DNA from: Aurifilum marmelostoma
Lineage: Eukaryota; Ascomycota; Sordariomycetes; Diaporthales; Cryphonectriaceae
Direction: 5' to 3'
DNA: 64,000 nt
NCBI GenBank assembly: GCA_027559495.1
Contig: JAMXSV010000012.1
Coordinates: 1 to 64,000 of the forward strand
A program made the translations under genes and the position numbers. Below, one piece after another: positions 1 through 11,609 of the stretch. Within the stretch, counting starts at the first letter, position 1. Each line of letters begins with the position of its first letter. The notes under the pieces were generated by a model that was not told the origin of the DNA, made no database searches, and saw only the letters and a program-made list of their open reading frames with translations.

Positions 1-269
1 CTCCTCCTTAGCTTCTATATATTCTAATGCCTCTATGCTATTAAGACTATAATAAACTGCGCGCATTATCTTCTCAAATTATATACGCTTTTGTTTCTGC
101 AGATGCTTAACCTCTATAGCAGCATTGCAAAGCCGGCCCTTAGCATCCTCCAACTGCTCCTTTAAATATTAGTATTAAGCTCTAATCTATTAAATCTCTA
201 AGGCGCTAAGATCCTAGATATTATATTAAGAATATTTAAGGCAAATATATTCTGAGCAGCAGAAAGAAT

Positions 270-850
270 TGTTGGGAGAAACTTAATAAGATGAAATGCT
301 ATAACTCTTGCAAAAAGAATAAGAAGGCATAGTAATAGCATTTTAAAGAATAATTAAAAGAAGAGAATCCTTTTATTTTATTTTCTTAGCATAAGAACTT
401 AAAAATCAAGATTTATTAACTCTATTCAATATAATAAATTAGGAAAGTATAATCTAGCAATAGAATAATATGCAAAAAACTTATAGAAGATTATTTGGGA
501 TAATAATTAATAGAAGAGAGATAATATTATAACCCGCAACTATTATAATATAGAATACTAGGGCTATCCAGAACGGAACCCTTAGTATAAAGAAATGCAA
601 TACTTACTTATAGAGCTATGCTAGGATTATGTAACCCAGGGTTAGGGTTAGAACAAGAACTAACTAAGATAGATAGCTTTAAATATATGCTATCCGGAGA
701 TATCTAGATAGTTTAGATATATTGCTATCCAAGTTAGCTATATTCGAAGACTAGATATATAAGGATATATTTATTACTATTAGATAGATTTAGTATATAG
801 CTCTTTAGTTATTAATCTAAGTATTACCTCTGATATAAGTAATAGCTTTA
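270..850. repeat. Diverged direct repeat, copy A
   Basis: This stretch aligns by eye with 1755-2330. Shared landmarks in the same order are an AAAAAGAATAAGAAG string (about 313 and 1802), an AATATAATAAATTAG string (about 427 and 1920), a TAGAAGATTATTT string (about 484 and 1976), and a TAGCTCTTTAGTTATTAAT string (about 798 and 2278). The copies differ mainly by C/T and G/A transitions and small indels. Confidence 0.65.
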
Positions 851-889
851 CTGCTAGTAACACACTGTAGAAGACTTTGAAAGTTGTTT

Positions 890-985
890 CTGTATTCTTT
901 GGATTACACTTTAATATTATTCTTGCCTAACATAAACCCTTTGTGTACTTGTTGTATACCCCGGTTACAGCAGTGCTCATTACAA
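890..985. repeat. About 100-bp terminal unit, copy 1 of 3
   Basis: A unit that includes CATAAACC near its middle and ends in GCAGTGCTCATTACA follows repeat copy A here and recurs at about 2375-2475 and 2480-2582 after copy B. Its position at the 3' edge of each repeat suggests it is an end of the original element. Confidence 0.5.
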
Positions 986-1754
986 TAATATAAGAATATA
1001 TTTAATTTTCTATATTTTGCTATTTAAGCTAATACTAAAGAATATAAAGATTAATAATAATATAAAAATTAAAAATAATAAACTAAAATATAAAATTAAA
1101 AAGATTCTTAAGTATAAAAAATATAATAATATATTAGAATATTTAGTTAAATAAAAGAGTTATTTCTTAAGCAAAAATATATAAAAATTTCTAGAAAATA
1201 TTACTAATATGCTAGAATAATTTGCAAAATACTAAGCTAAAAAGGAATAATTATAATAGTAATTATTTAATTTAGAAAAATAGTAATAAGTAAATTATAA
1301 TTTAGAAGGCCTCTTTAGCAGATCTTCCTGCTTTAGAATAAGAGCTAGAGGCTATAGCAAGTAATCTCTTAGCTAAAAATCTAAACTAATTTACTATAGC
1401 ATTTTCTATATTTATAAAATTCTAATTAAACTCTTTAAAATTAGAAACTTTAGTAAAAATAATTATTTCCTTAAAAATTACTTTTTATACTATTTTAAAA
1501 GCATAATAGCGCTTCTCTTTAGCCTTTATATAATCTAGCTTCTCTATATTATTAATTTCTTAATATATAGTATATATTATTTTATTAAACTATATTTATT
1601 TTTATTTTTGCAAATAAAGCACTTTTTTCTTAGCAGTTTATAGCTTATTCTCTAGCTTTTAATGCTAGGCAGCAATTTTCTAGAGCTTAGATAGACTAAT
1701 GCCTTATATATTATAATATAAATAATTAAAATAAATATATTTAGTATAATAGAA

Positions 1755-2330
1755 TAAATTTAAAGGGGAAATTTAGTAAAAAGAGATACTATAATTCTTA
1801 TAAAAAGAATAAGAAGATATAGTAAAAGAATTTTAGAGAATAGTAGAAAGCAGACTTTTATATTTTTTAGTTTTGCAAAAATAGGTTTTAAAAGCTTAAA
1901 ATTTATTAATCCTACTTAATATAATAAATTAGAAAAATATAATATAATAATAAAGGATTATAAGAAAATATATAGAAGATTATTTAGAATAATAATTAAT
2001 AAAAGGAAAATAATATTATAATTTATAATAATTAGGATATAGGATATAAAGATTATTTAAAGCAAATTTTATAGTGCAGAATATTTAATATTTATCTAAG
2101 GAATAAAAAGATAAGATTATATAATCTAAGATTAGAATTAATAGGAATAAATTATTAAATTATTAAGTAATTTAATAAGCCTAAATTATTAGAATTATAA
2201 ATAATCTAAATAAGCTTAATTAAAAAATAGAATATATAATTATAGTTATTATTATTAGTAAATAGAACTTTATATATAGCTCTTTAGTTATTAATTTAAG
2301 TATTAGATTATATTTATTTAGTAGCTCTAA
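1755..2330. repeat. Diverged direct repeat, copy B
   Basis: Second copy of the repeat at 270-850, same orientation and order of landmarks. It is the more AT-rich of the two: several CG or CA sites of copy A read TG or TA here, which is the direction expected if RIP hit copy B harder. Confidence 0.65.
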
Positions 2331-2374
2331 AGATAGTAAGCATTGCAGTGCAGTTGCAATTACAAATTACTCTT

Positions 2375-2582
2375 ATATTCTGTACTTAAGGAGAAACTTA
2401 GCATTGCTCTTGCTAGCATAAACCTCTTATACATCCGGATTATTGTTATCAATACTATAGTGCTTATTACAGACTTATATAGTTCTATATTTAAGGACTT
2501 AGCACTTTGATATCGCTCTTATTAGCATAAACCCAATTAGTACTTAAGGATCTTCGGATTACTGCAGTGCTCATTACAGTCT
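2375..2582. repeat. About 100-bp terminal unit, copies 2 and 3 in tandem
   Basis: Two tandem versions of the unit at 890-985. Both contain an AGCATAAACC string (about 2418 and 2544) and end with an AGTGCTTATTACAG or AGTGCTCATTACAG string (about 2459 and 2566). The second copy is less AT-shifted than the first. Confidence 0.5.
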
Positions 2583-3007
2583 GGATAACAGGCATTGGCC
2601 TTAAACTTGCTCTTAGGAATTTCCCGAGATGCGGCTGGCTCTAAGATAGCATATCTAATGCCACTCTCTCTATTGGATAATTAGCGATTTGCATATTAAT
2701 AGAGTAATATGGCCTCGGCTTAAGTACTTTGGACCAAGAGGTTTGTTATAAATATAGCTGTGGCCTGCAGCATGCAAGCCTTCACTTCCTTCCTGTTATA
2801 GCTTAAGCTTTGATTACCTCAATTACTGGCAAGAGATTTGTTATAAGGTCTTTCTCCAAGCTCTGCTGCTAAGCTCCCTCCCTCACCTTAAATTCTGGGT
2901 AACTTGCAGCCACAAGCTCAGCCAGAAAGCAAGCACCTAATTAATTGCCCCTGACAGGATAATTAGAACATACTCATATCTCTATCATGCCCTCCTGTTA
3001 GTCCCCT

Positions 3008-4330
3008 CGCCTGCCTCGTGAGGCAATAGCAGTGGTGGGAAGCGCTTGTCGCTTCGCCGGAGGGGCCTCGTCGCCATCGAAGCTATGGGAGCTGCTCCGG
3101 CAACCTCAGGACCTGCACAGCATCATACCCAAGAGCCGTTTCAGTATTGATGGCTTCTACCATCCCAACCCCTCATATCACGGCCATACCAACGTGCAGT
3201 ATGCCTACCTGCTCGACGAAGACCCGATAGCTTTTGATGCTGGATTTTTTGGTATTAAGCCTGTAGAGGCTGATGCTATAGATCTACAGTAGCGCTTTCT
3301 GCTAGAGGTCGTCTTCGAAGCCCTTGAATCAGGAGGCATACCAATGGCTCAGCTCAAGGGCAGCGATACAGCCGTCTACGTAGGGAGCATGTCTGATGAC
3401 TACACAGCTTTACTTCTCCGTGACCTCCAGGATATACCAACATATTACGCCACTGGAACTGCCAGGAGTCCTCTTGCCAACCGTATCTCGTACTTTTATG
3501 ATTGGCATGGACCTTTAGTCTCAATCGACACAGCCTGTTCTTCTAGTCTCGTGGCAGTCCATATGGCTGTCCAGACCCTCCGTGCCTGCGAGTCGAGGGC
3601 AGCCCTGGCATGCGGAGCGAACTTGATCCTTGGACTGGAGGGTTTCATTGTCGAGAGCAAACTTGGAATGCTGTCTCCTGATTGGTTGGGGCGGATGTGG
3701 GACTAGGAAGCGAACGGATATGCCCGCGGCGAGGGCATGGCTGCAATCGTTCTCAAGACGCTTAGCGCTGGGCTCGAGGATGAAGACCATATCGAGTGCA
3801 TTATAAGAGATACGACCCTGAATGCAGACGGTGTCACTCTAGGCGGTTTGACAATGCCGAACACAACTGCGCATGAAGCCCTGATTCGCTCAACCTATGT
3901 CCGGGCTGGGCTCAATCTCGCTGTGGCGAGCGACCAGCCTCAATATTTCGAGGCCCACGGCACAGGGACGCCAGCTGGAGACCCCAGGGAGGCTGAGGCC
4001 ATACACAAGGTCTTTGCGCCATCTTTTACCAACGCTCATACTCCACTTTATGTTGGTTCCATCAAGACAGTCTTCGGCCACACTGAGGGCACGGCGGGAA
4101 CTGCTGCCATCCTAAAGGCCTCGCTAGCCCTACAGCACTCTTGCATTCCCCCAAACATGTTATTCGAACGACTGAGTGACCGAGTGGCACCATTCTACCA
4201 CGGAGTCGAAATCCTGCGGGATGCGATTCCTTGGCCCGGTGCCAGCACAATAAGGAGAGCCAGTGTTAATAGCTTTGGCTTCGGAGGTGCTAACGCACAC
4301 GCCATCCTCGAGAATTACGAAGACAAGCGC
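3008..4330 (+). other. PKS remnant: ketosynthase domain
   Basis: Ketosynthase that would perform decarboxylative condensation. It is readable in one frame from the VVGSACRFAGG start motif (about 3026) through the DTACSSSLVAVH active-site Cys motif (about 3527), the GYARGEG motif (about 3719), the HGTGTPAGDP His motif (about 3958), and the second His motif in FGHTEGTAG (about 4075). TAG stops at 3290 and 3704 interrupt it in the same frame, so these are point changes, not indels. Confidence 0.9.
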
Positions 4331-4589
4331 TTGCGGAGCCATCCGAGCCGGGAAAATGTGCATCCCTTTACACCGTTCGTCTTCTCAGCTGCATCAAGGA
4401 CTTCACTTCGTGCTAGCCTCGCCGGATGCCTGGCGCTTCTAGAAGCCAAGGCGGCCAACACGGATCCTCGAAATCTTGCCTGGGTCATACGGCAGCGGCG
4501 AACTGTCCATCCGTGGCGCATTTCGCTTGCTGCCCCATCTTTGGAAGAGTTGAGGGTGAAAGTATGTGCGGAGTTTTGGAGGGAAAACT

Positions 4590-5480
4590 TCAGCCCTTGG
4601 CATGAAGGCGCTGCGCACGAGCGATACATATATTCTTGGCATCTTTACCGGCCAAGGGGCACATTATGCGCGAATGGGGGCTAAACTTGTTGATGAATCG
4701 GTAACAGCAGACAAGATCATCCAGCGACTCGAGTCCTACCTTGATGAGATTCCTGGAGATGAGCATCCGGCCTGGTCCCTCCGGGCAGAGATCCTCGCGG
4801 GGAAATCGTCATCACGAATACAAGAAGCCGCTATTTCCCAGCCACTATCCACCGCAATCCAGATTCTACTGGTTGACCTGATGCGGCTAGCCGGTGTTCA
4901 ACTTAAAGCTGTCATCGGCCACTCCCCAGGAGAAATCGCAGCTGCCTACGCAGCAGGTTTTCTTTCTGGGCGGGATGCCCTTTTAATCGCCTATTTTAGG
5001 GGCTTACATGCCCATCGAGCCGGGACAGGTGCCATGCTAGCGGTCGGAACCACTAGAGACGATGCAGTTGAGCTGTGCAACGATAGAGTGCTCGCAGGCC
5101 GCATTGCCCTTGCAGCTGTCAACTCCCCTACCAGCATAACCATCGCGGGGGACAACAGCGCCATTGCCAATCTCGAACTGATACTAGAGGACGAAAAGAG
5201 TTCTACCGACGACTAAGGGTCGATAAACCGTACCATACACAGCAGATGGTGGCCTGTGTAGAGCCCTATATGACATCGCTGCGGCGCTGTGGTGTTAAAT
5301 CGGAGAAGCCTGGAGCTGGCTGTCCTATTTGGTTCTCTAGCGTCTATGATAGAGCTGTCGGTACCGACCTCACAGGACTTGGGTGCATGTACTGGGCGGA
5401 TAACTTGACGAAGCCAGTTCTGTTCTCACAAGCTCTCGAGCGCGCCCTCGCCACTCGTCCTGATTCATGTCTGACGATCG
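4590..5480 (+). other. PKS remnant: acyltransferase domain
   Basis: Malonyl-CoA:ACP transacylase. After a frameshift near 4600 the frame opens with FTGQGAHYARMG and contains the GHSPGEIAAAYAAG nucleophile-Ser motif (about 4918). The frame changes again near 5190, after which the AT C-terminal part (PYHTQQMVACVEPYM and following) is readable up to about 5480. All AT landmark motifs remain, so only indels break it. Confidence 0.88.
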
Positions 5481-5779
5481 AGATTGGCCCACACGCTGCT
5501 CTCAAGGCGCCAGCCAACCTCACCATCCAACAGATCTTGGGCAAGGAAGCTCCATATATTGGACTTCTGACGCGAGCAACAGACGCTGTAACAGCCTGCT
5601 CAGCAGCGCTTGGGATCTTGTGGTCGTGCCTGGGCCCCGAACGCATCGATCTTGACAAATACCAAAGAGCAATGACGGACAAGGCGTTTGAGTTCAGTAT
5701 GCTGAAGGACCTTCCCACATACCCGTGGGACCATGGGGTTCGGCACTCATACGAGTCCCGCGGCTCGAGACAGCTACGT

Positions 5780-6640
5780 TTGAGAGAGCAGTCTACCCAT
5801 CCTCTTCTCGGGGATATATCGACAGATGTCGGTCCCCACCAGACGAGCTGGAAGAATCTGCTCCGGGTGGGTGAATTGAATTGGCTGTTGGGCACCAGGT
5901 GCAGGGCCAAGTAGTCTTTCCGATGGCTGGTTATCTATCCACGGCCTTTGAGGCTTCGAGGCTCCTCGCTGAAAATGCAGGAGAAAGCTTGCGTCTGATC
6001 AAGGTCCGCAACTTCACTATTCACCAAGCTCTAGTGCTGGACGACGATCGGGGGGTCGAGGTTCTTGTGTCAATGACAGACATTTATCGAGCATATCCAA
6101 ACCGCATACGGGCCCGTTTTACCTATTCGTTTGCCCTCACAACAGACGACATGCGAGCAGTCAGGCTACCTGCGAGCGGCGAAGTTGAAGTCATCCTAGG
6201 ACCACCTGATACCTCGCTCATCCCCAGGCGCAAGCCACCCATCCCTCATATGACCGACGTTGAGCCAGAGCGCTTCTATTCCGCCCTTGACAATCTCGGA
6301 TACAACTTCGGTGATGATCTTCGCACCCTCGAAAATCTGCGGAGGAAGAATGGCAGGGCCAACTGCCTAGTGAGGGCAAAGGCGGTCCATGACAATCATC
6401 ACTATCGACCACCACTGCTCGTGCACGCAGTAGATCTCGACGGCGCACTGCAGTCCATTATCCTCGCGTATAGCCACCCTTACGACGAGAAATTGCGGAC
6501 TCTGTACCTCCCAACCTCGATCAAGCGTATCAGAATTAATCCGGCTCTATGTCACGTGGATGTTCCAATCCAGGGTGAGCTCTTAGCCGTCGACGCAATA
6601 ATAGCGCCAAAATCAAGTGGACAGCATGGTGTTGTTGTGG
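5780..6640 (+). other. PKS remnant: dehydratase domain
   Basis: Product-template/dehydratase double hot-dog region. It begins with HPLLGD (about 5798). The catalytic HxxxGxxxxP motif (HQVQGQVVFP) lies at about 5893, just past a frameshift near 5885. The second half carries the HAVDLDGALQ motif with the catalytic Asp (about 6424). It follows AT directly, as in highly reducing PKSs. Confidence 0.85.
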
Positions 6641-7000
6641 GGCATGTAGATGTCTACGGCAATAAGAGCGCATATTCCATGATCCAGATGCAGGCAGGGA
6701 TGTTCAGGGCGCTTTGCAAGGCGACACCCAAGCAAGATCATCGCGTCTTCTCCAAGACGTGTTGGTTCGACAGCAGACCGGACGGAATGGCTGCGGCATC
6801 TGGTATCGACCTAACCGAGACTCATAAAGAGATGCAGCGGCTACTCGAGCGTATCTCGGTTTTCTACCTAAGAAAGATGGAGCGTGAGACTCCAGAGGAC
6901 CATCTCAAAAGGTCTCAGTCCCCTACCAGCTGGTATATGAGATTTGCTCGGCATATAACGTCCCTGGTCGAGTCAGGCAAGCAAATGGGCGCTGCCAGCC

Positions 7001-8033
7001 TGGCTCGAGGATAGCGCTGATGATATAATGCAGGCGAGCATGCTCTATTCACATCTTCCAGATGTCGAAATCATGCACCTCGTCGCTTCTGAGATGCCGC
7101 GGGTGCTCAAAGGGGAGACGACTATGTTGGAGGTGTTTCGGGCTGATGGCAGCAACATCCTCGATCGTTACTACGCGGGCGGTTTTGGCCTGAGAGAGAC
7201 AAGTCGATGGGTGGCGCAATCCGTGAGACAGATCGTGAACCACTACCAACATCTGAACATCTTGGAGCTCGGTAGGTTCTTCACGTCGTGTTCTTTCTCC
7301 TGCTTCCGCAGGTTCATCAAAATAAACGCAATGGAACCTTCTGACGTGTGTGTCTCCAGGCGCTGGCACAGGCGGGGCGACCAAGGCCATCTTAAACGAG
7401 ATCGGCGACGATTTCACGTCCTACACGTACACGGACATCTCGGCTGCCTTCTTCAAGGCGGCTGCGTCCGTATTCTCTGAAAAGAGCGACCGTATGATTT
7501 TCAAGACTCTCAACGCAGAGGTGGAGCCGTCCGAGCAAGGATTTCACGAGGGCACCTACGACCTGATAGTCGCCTCCTTTGTTATCCACGCGACGAGCGA
7601 CCTGGGAGGGTGTCTGCGCCACCTGCGCAAGCTTCTGCGGCCAGGGGGATTCCTGGTGACCGCAGAGGGCTTCGAGGACGGGACATATGGTGTCGCTAGC
7701 AGCGGCTACATCTTTGGCACCCTGCCTGGTTGGTGGCGCGGGCCCGAGATAGGTCGGAGTCTGTCGCCCCACGTCACCCCTGAGGCGTGGGACGTGCTCC
7801 TCAGATCTAATGGCTTCTCTGGCGTCGATCATACGCCTCCTCTTAGCTTCCGTCACACGCTCAGTGCGTTCCCCTTTGTCTCCCAAGCAGTCAATGAACA
7901 AGTTGAGTTCTTGCGGGATCCTCTGTCTCTATCGTCGTTGCGGATTATGCCTCGCATACCAAACTTGGTCATTATTGGCGGACAAACGAGGCGAAGTTCC
8001 CATCTGACTCGGGGCATCCGGGAGATTTTTTAA
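7001..8033 (+). other. PKS remnant: C-methyltransferase domain with one intron
   Basis: S-adenosylmethionine-dependent C-methyltransferase. An intron with GTAGGT donor and TCCAG acceptor (7272-7359, 88 nt) splits the SAM-binding motif; joining keeps frame and gives the ILELG / AGTGGATK glycine-rich loop. Downstream are the FHEGTYDLIVASFVIHAT motif region and LRPGGFLVTAEG. The frame ends at TAA 8031. The upstream junction with the DH-side frame needs a shift somewhere before 7001. Confidence 0.85.
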
Positions 8034-8051
8034 AGGGGAGAACTTGCCACT

Positions 8052-10085
8052 TTGATACACTCATTCGATAACCTACGGGATATGGACTTTTCCCTAGTTG
8101 ATTCTAACTTAGCCGTTATCAGCTTTTCGGAACTAGATAGTCCTATTTTTAAAGATATTAACGACACGTTATTTTATGTGTTGAAGAGCTTGTTCGCATC
8201 AGGAAAGACGTTGCTGTGGGTGATAAGCGGCCGACTGGAGGACGAGCCCTTCTCTAATATGATAGTGGGGTTTGGACGATGCGCTGCTAACGAGACGCCG
8301 GACCTTCGCCTTCAGCAACTCGACCTCTCAGACCCAGAGGGAACGAGTCCGGAGACCGTAGCTAAGATTTTACTTTGTCTCTAGTTCTATGTCCTGAGGA
8401 TATCCTAGGATGACCTTCTCTGGAGCCTGGAGCCTGGAGCCTGAAATAGTTATCGAACCAAGCTAACGGCAGCTACTTGCTCGGCAGCGGCCTATCCCCG
8501 AGCTGAACGATCGATATAACTCTGTGAACCGGATGATCATGCGCAACCTGGATATTAACCGCTTCCCTATAGCAGTTCGTCCCAATTTGAGCGGTGGTTT
8601 TGCCTGGAAATTGTCCAGATACGATGAGACCGCGTGCCCAGGCTCTGAAACGATGGATACGGTTGAGTTACGCACTATATATTCAACCCACTCCGCTATC
8701 AGGACACCGCTCGGCTATAGATTCCTTGTATATGGAGAGGAAGTGAATACTAAGGCAGCGTAGCTTGCTCTTGTCCCTTGTTTGATGTTAGTCCTGAAAA
8801 TGCCTGTCGAGTCTATCACGCCCTACCCGAAAGAATACTTTATAGACAAGAACTCTATTACGGAATTATTATAAAATATAGCTGCCTATCTGATTGCCAT
8901 TTCAGGCTGCCGCGCAATGCAAGCTATTATGATATTGAAGATACGCTTCAGCCCTATAGCCCAGCAGCATTTGTTGGGCTCTCTAGCAGCACAGCGACGG
9001 ATACTTCAGATAACGAGACAAACATAATAGCTATGCTGCAGCAGCACCCTCGTACATGTCTAACTATCATGATAGCCAAGACATTGTGTTTGCCGATTGG
9101 TCGTTTAGATTGCATTTTACCGTCTAGCACCTCCATACTCGGAAATGCTTTAACAAAGAGCCTTGAATTCGCGCAAGAAAGTGCGAGAATTGAGATCCTA
9201 TGTGCTCAAGCATCTTCGATTAGTCTTGGAAGACTTCTATCTGGAGAAGATTGCCCTATCGATCTGTTGTCTGTGCTGGACTGGATAGTTGATCCACGAG
9301 TTCCCGCATAGATTACTAGACTGGACTACAACTCGATGTTCAAAGGCGTCCACAGTATATACTGGGTTGTCGGCATGACCGGTGCACTTGGACTCTTACT
9401 GGTGGACTGGATGATAAGTAAGGGCGCAAAGCACGTCGTTATAACTAGCCGGAATCCAGATGTCTCGCTAGACTGGATAGTTTCACATGCGCGTAAGGGG
9501 GCTACTGTAGTCGTCCTTGCATGTGACGTAACCGATGAGATTGCACTGAAAGCCGTTCATTATGGGATATATGCGAAGTTGCCCCCTATTATCGGCGTGA
9601 TCCATGGTGCTATGGTGCTCCGCGATATCTCTATCCGCAACATGACCTTTGACTAGCTTACCGATGTGCTTAAGCCTAAAGTCGATAGGAGTCTTTATCT
9701 CGATCGCATCTTTTGGGATGTGGACCTCGACTTCTTCGTCCTTGTCTCCTCTATCAACTGTATTGTCGGCAACTGGGGCTAGGCGAATTACGCAGCAGCT
9801 AATACGTTCATGTGCAGCCTAGCAGCTAACCGCCGGAAACGCGGCCTTAGGGCAGCCACTGTTAACGGAGGTGCTATCGTCGGCGCGGGGTATATCGAGC
9901 GCGAGTCCCGCCGTACCCTCGATCAGATCATTCAAAAGCTCCACATGATGCGTTTGTCCGAGGACGACTGGCATATGTCCATCTGCGAGGCCATCGATGC
10001 AAGCCGCGTTGATAGCCCCTACGGACCCGAAATATCGACGGGTGTGTCGGATGTGCTGTCTGATATCCCCAATGCGCCGTTATAG
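8052..10085 (+). other. PKS remnant: structural and catalytic ketoreductase region
   Basis: 8052-8384 matches the segment preceding KR in reducing PKSs (VLKSLFASGKTLLWV, MIVGFGRCAANE). 8385-8777 is the most scrambled part. The KR core starts about 9354 with the NADPH-loop region WVVGMTGALG, then ITSRNPD, GVIHGAMVLRD, DFFVLVSSINCIVGNWG and ANYAAANTF. TAG stops interrupt at 9309, 9654, 9780 and 10083, all in one uninterrupted frame. Confidence 0.82.
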
Positions 10086-10256
10086 TACTCAAACCCCATG
10101 TTCTCGTCATTTATCGACCACCGGAAGTCTAATGAAGACGGCGGCCAGAACGGGCGAGACCTAGGGCAGTCGTCCGCGCCTATCGCGGATCGACTATGTG
10201 CGTGCCAGACGCGATATGACGCCCTGAGAATTGTGAGAGAGGAGTTTGCAGCGTAG

Positions 10257-11609
10257 CTGCGCAATGAGCTGCGAATAAGCATGTCGGATGATGACCTGAT
10301 GGCTGCAAGAAGTCACGAGATTGGGCTCGACTCGCTTGTCTCAGTGGATGTGGCATCTTGGTTTCGCAAGAGGCTGCAGGTCGGCGTCCCAGTCTTGAAA
10401 ATTATGAGCAATGAGCCTATGGCGACTCTTGTAGATCATGCGGTCCACCAGATGCCACCAGAGTTTTTACCAAGCTTGAAGCCGGAAAAAGACGGACCCG
10501 CGCGTGACGAGGACAGCGCAGGATCAGGGACAGCAACAGCCATTGCAGGTGTTGTGCTCCAGGCCGATGCTGAAATAAGCCTGGCAGTTGATTGGGAAGC
10601 CGAATTTGTCCTGCCCAACGATATCGTGTCTCTCTCGAAGTCACTAGTCTTGTTAATGCCTGTCAGCGACAAGCTGCCACAAGTGATTGTTCTGACTGGC
10701 GTCACTGGGCTCTTGGGACACCATCTCCTAGGTTATCTTCTCTCGCGACCTGGGGTGAAAAAGGTCTTCTGTCTGGCTGTTCGCTGGCTGGCCTTGCGCC
10801 TACAGGCCGGGGAGCTCCCACAAAACGACTTACGTGTCACTTACTTCGAAGGTGATCTCTCGCAGCCCTTGCTCGGGCTGACGGAAAGGGAAGCCGCTAC
10901 TTTCTTTGCTGAGGCAGAGGCTGTGATCCACAATGGTGCTGATATATCCCATATGAAGAGGTATGCCGATTTGAGGGCGAGCAATGTCAACTCTATAGTG
11001 GCTCTTGTTCGGCTCTGTCTGCCGCGGCGAGTTCCTTTCTATTATATTTCATCCGTGGGTGTTGCAGTGCTGTATGGCGCAGAAAAGAGCAAGGCTGAAG
11101 CCCATAACCAAGGAAATGGGCCTGCTACTAGTAACAACCTTGCCGCCGTGCCTGCCTTTCCAGAGGTCTCTGTTGCCAACATGCCACCAATACCTAAGTT
11201 CGAATCCTTTGCTTATATGTGTTCTAAATGGGTAGCCGAGCGATTCCTAGAGCGTGTTGCCCATGACGTTATGCCGGGGTTTTGCGTATGCATTCACAGA
11301 CCGTCAACGATACTCTGTGAAGAAGGCACACGTGACGCAGCGGGGGCCCGCGCAGAATTGGACTGGGTGAATGCCTTGTTGCAGTACATTCGCATTCTGC
11401 GGGCCGTTCCGCATATTGAAAATAATACTAGCGGAGCCCTGGACCTTGTGCGGGTGCAGACTGTGTGCGAGGGAATTCTCGGGCAAGTGTTCGCCGAGGG
11501 TAGTTCGCAGGAGGGGGTTAGGTATACGCACGAGGTGGGAGATATAGTTATTCCTCTTCAGAGGATGGAAGGATGTGAGTACCTGGGCAGGATGCACCTA
11601 GTGCACTAA
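10257..11609 (+). other. PKS remnant: acyl carrier protein and thioester reductase
   Basis: ACP with phosphopantetheine Ser in GLDSLVSVD (about 10327), a linker rich in Ala/Ser/Gly, then a NAD-binding_4-type thioester reductase: VIVLTGVTGLLGHHLL nucleotide-binding loop (about 10684), VIHNGADISHMK, FYYISSVGV, and YMCSKWVAE catalytic Tyr/Lys (about 11215). The 442-codon run is open, the longest intact piece of the gene. Reductase release would give an aldehyde or alcohol in an active homologue. The end at 11609 may be slightly truncated. Confidence 0.85.

Larger units (their letters stand above)
1..2640. repeat. AT-rich, gene-free, RIP-like repeat block
   Basis: The block is strikingly AT-rich compared with everything after about 2,600 and has no ORF of useful size on either strand. 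It is full of TA dinucleotides and in-frame TAA/TAG, as expected after repeat-induced point mutation of a transposon-derived sequence in a filamentous ascomycete. It contains two related stretches in direct orientation (about 270-850 and 1755-2330) and a roughly 100-bp unit present three times. No transposase or reverse-transcriptase motif survives that I can read. The window starts inside it, so its true extent is unknown. That it is a repeat is seen directly; RIP and transposon origin are inferences. Confidence 0.75.
2987..11609 (+). pseudogene. Reducing polyketide synthase with terminal reductase, inactivated
   Basis: Remnant of a large iterative type I PKS, order KS-AT-DH-CMeT-KR-ACP-reductase, with no enoylreductase seen between CMeT and KR. 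The likely ATG at 2987 lies in frame with the KS but is followed by TAG at its fifth codon (2999). Further in-frame stops include TAG at 3290, 3704, 9309, 9654, 9780, 10083 and 10254 and TAA at 8031. Frameshifts fall near 4600, 5190, 5885, between about 6880 and 7000, and in 8385-8523. Several TAGs sit where the family carries Gln (for example before ANYAAANTF at 9780), consistent with CpA to TpA change. The KS Cys, DH His, CMeT glycine loop and ACP Ser remain readable, so decay is recent relative to family divergence. The product is unknown; the protein cannot be made in full from this sequence. Confidence 0.9.

Noticed and set aside
5344..5910. 188-codon minus-strand ORF
   Set aside because: Shadow of the PKS AT/DH region on the other strand; no motifs and composition mirrors the coding strand.
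7012..7014. TAG after the DH-side frame counted as a nonsense mutation
   Set aside because: The correct frame here is already another one (WLEDSADDIM reads through), so this stop is a consequence of the upstream frameshift.
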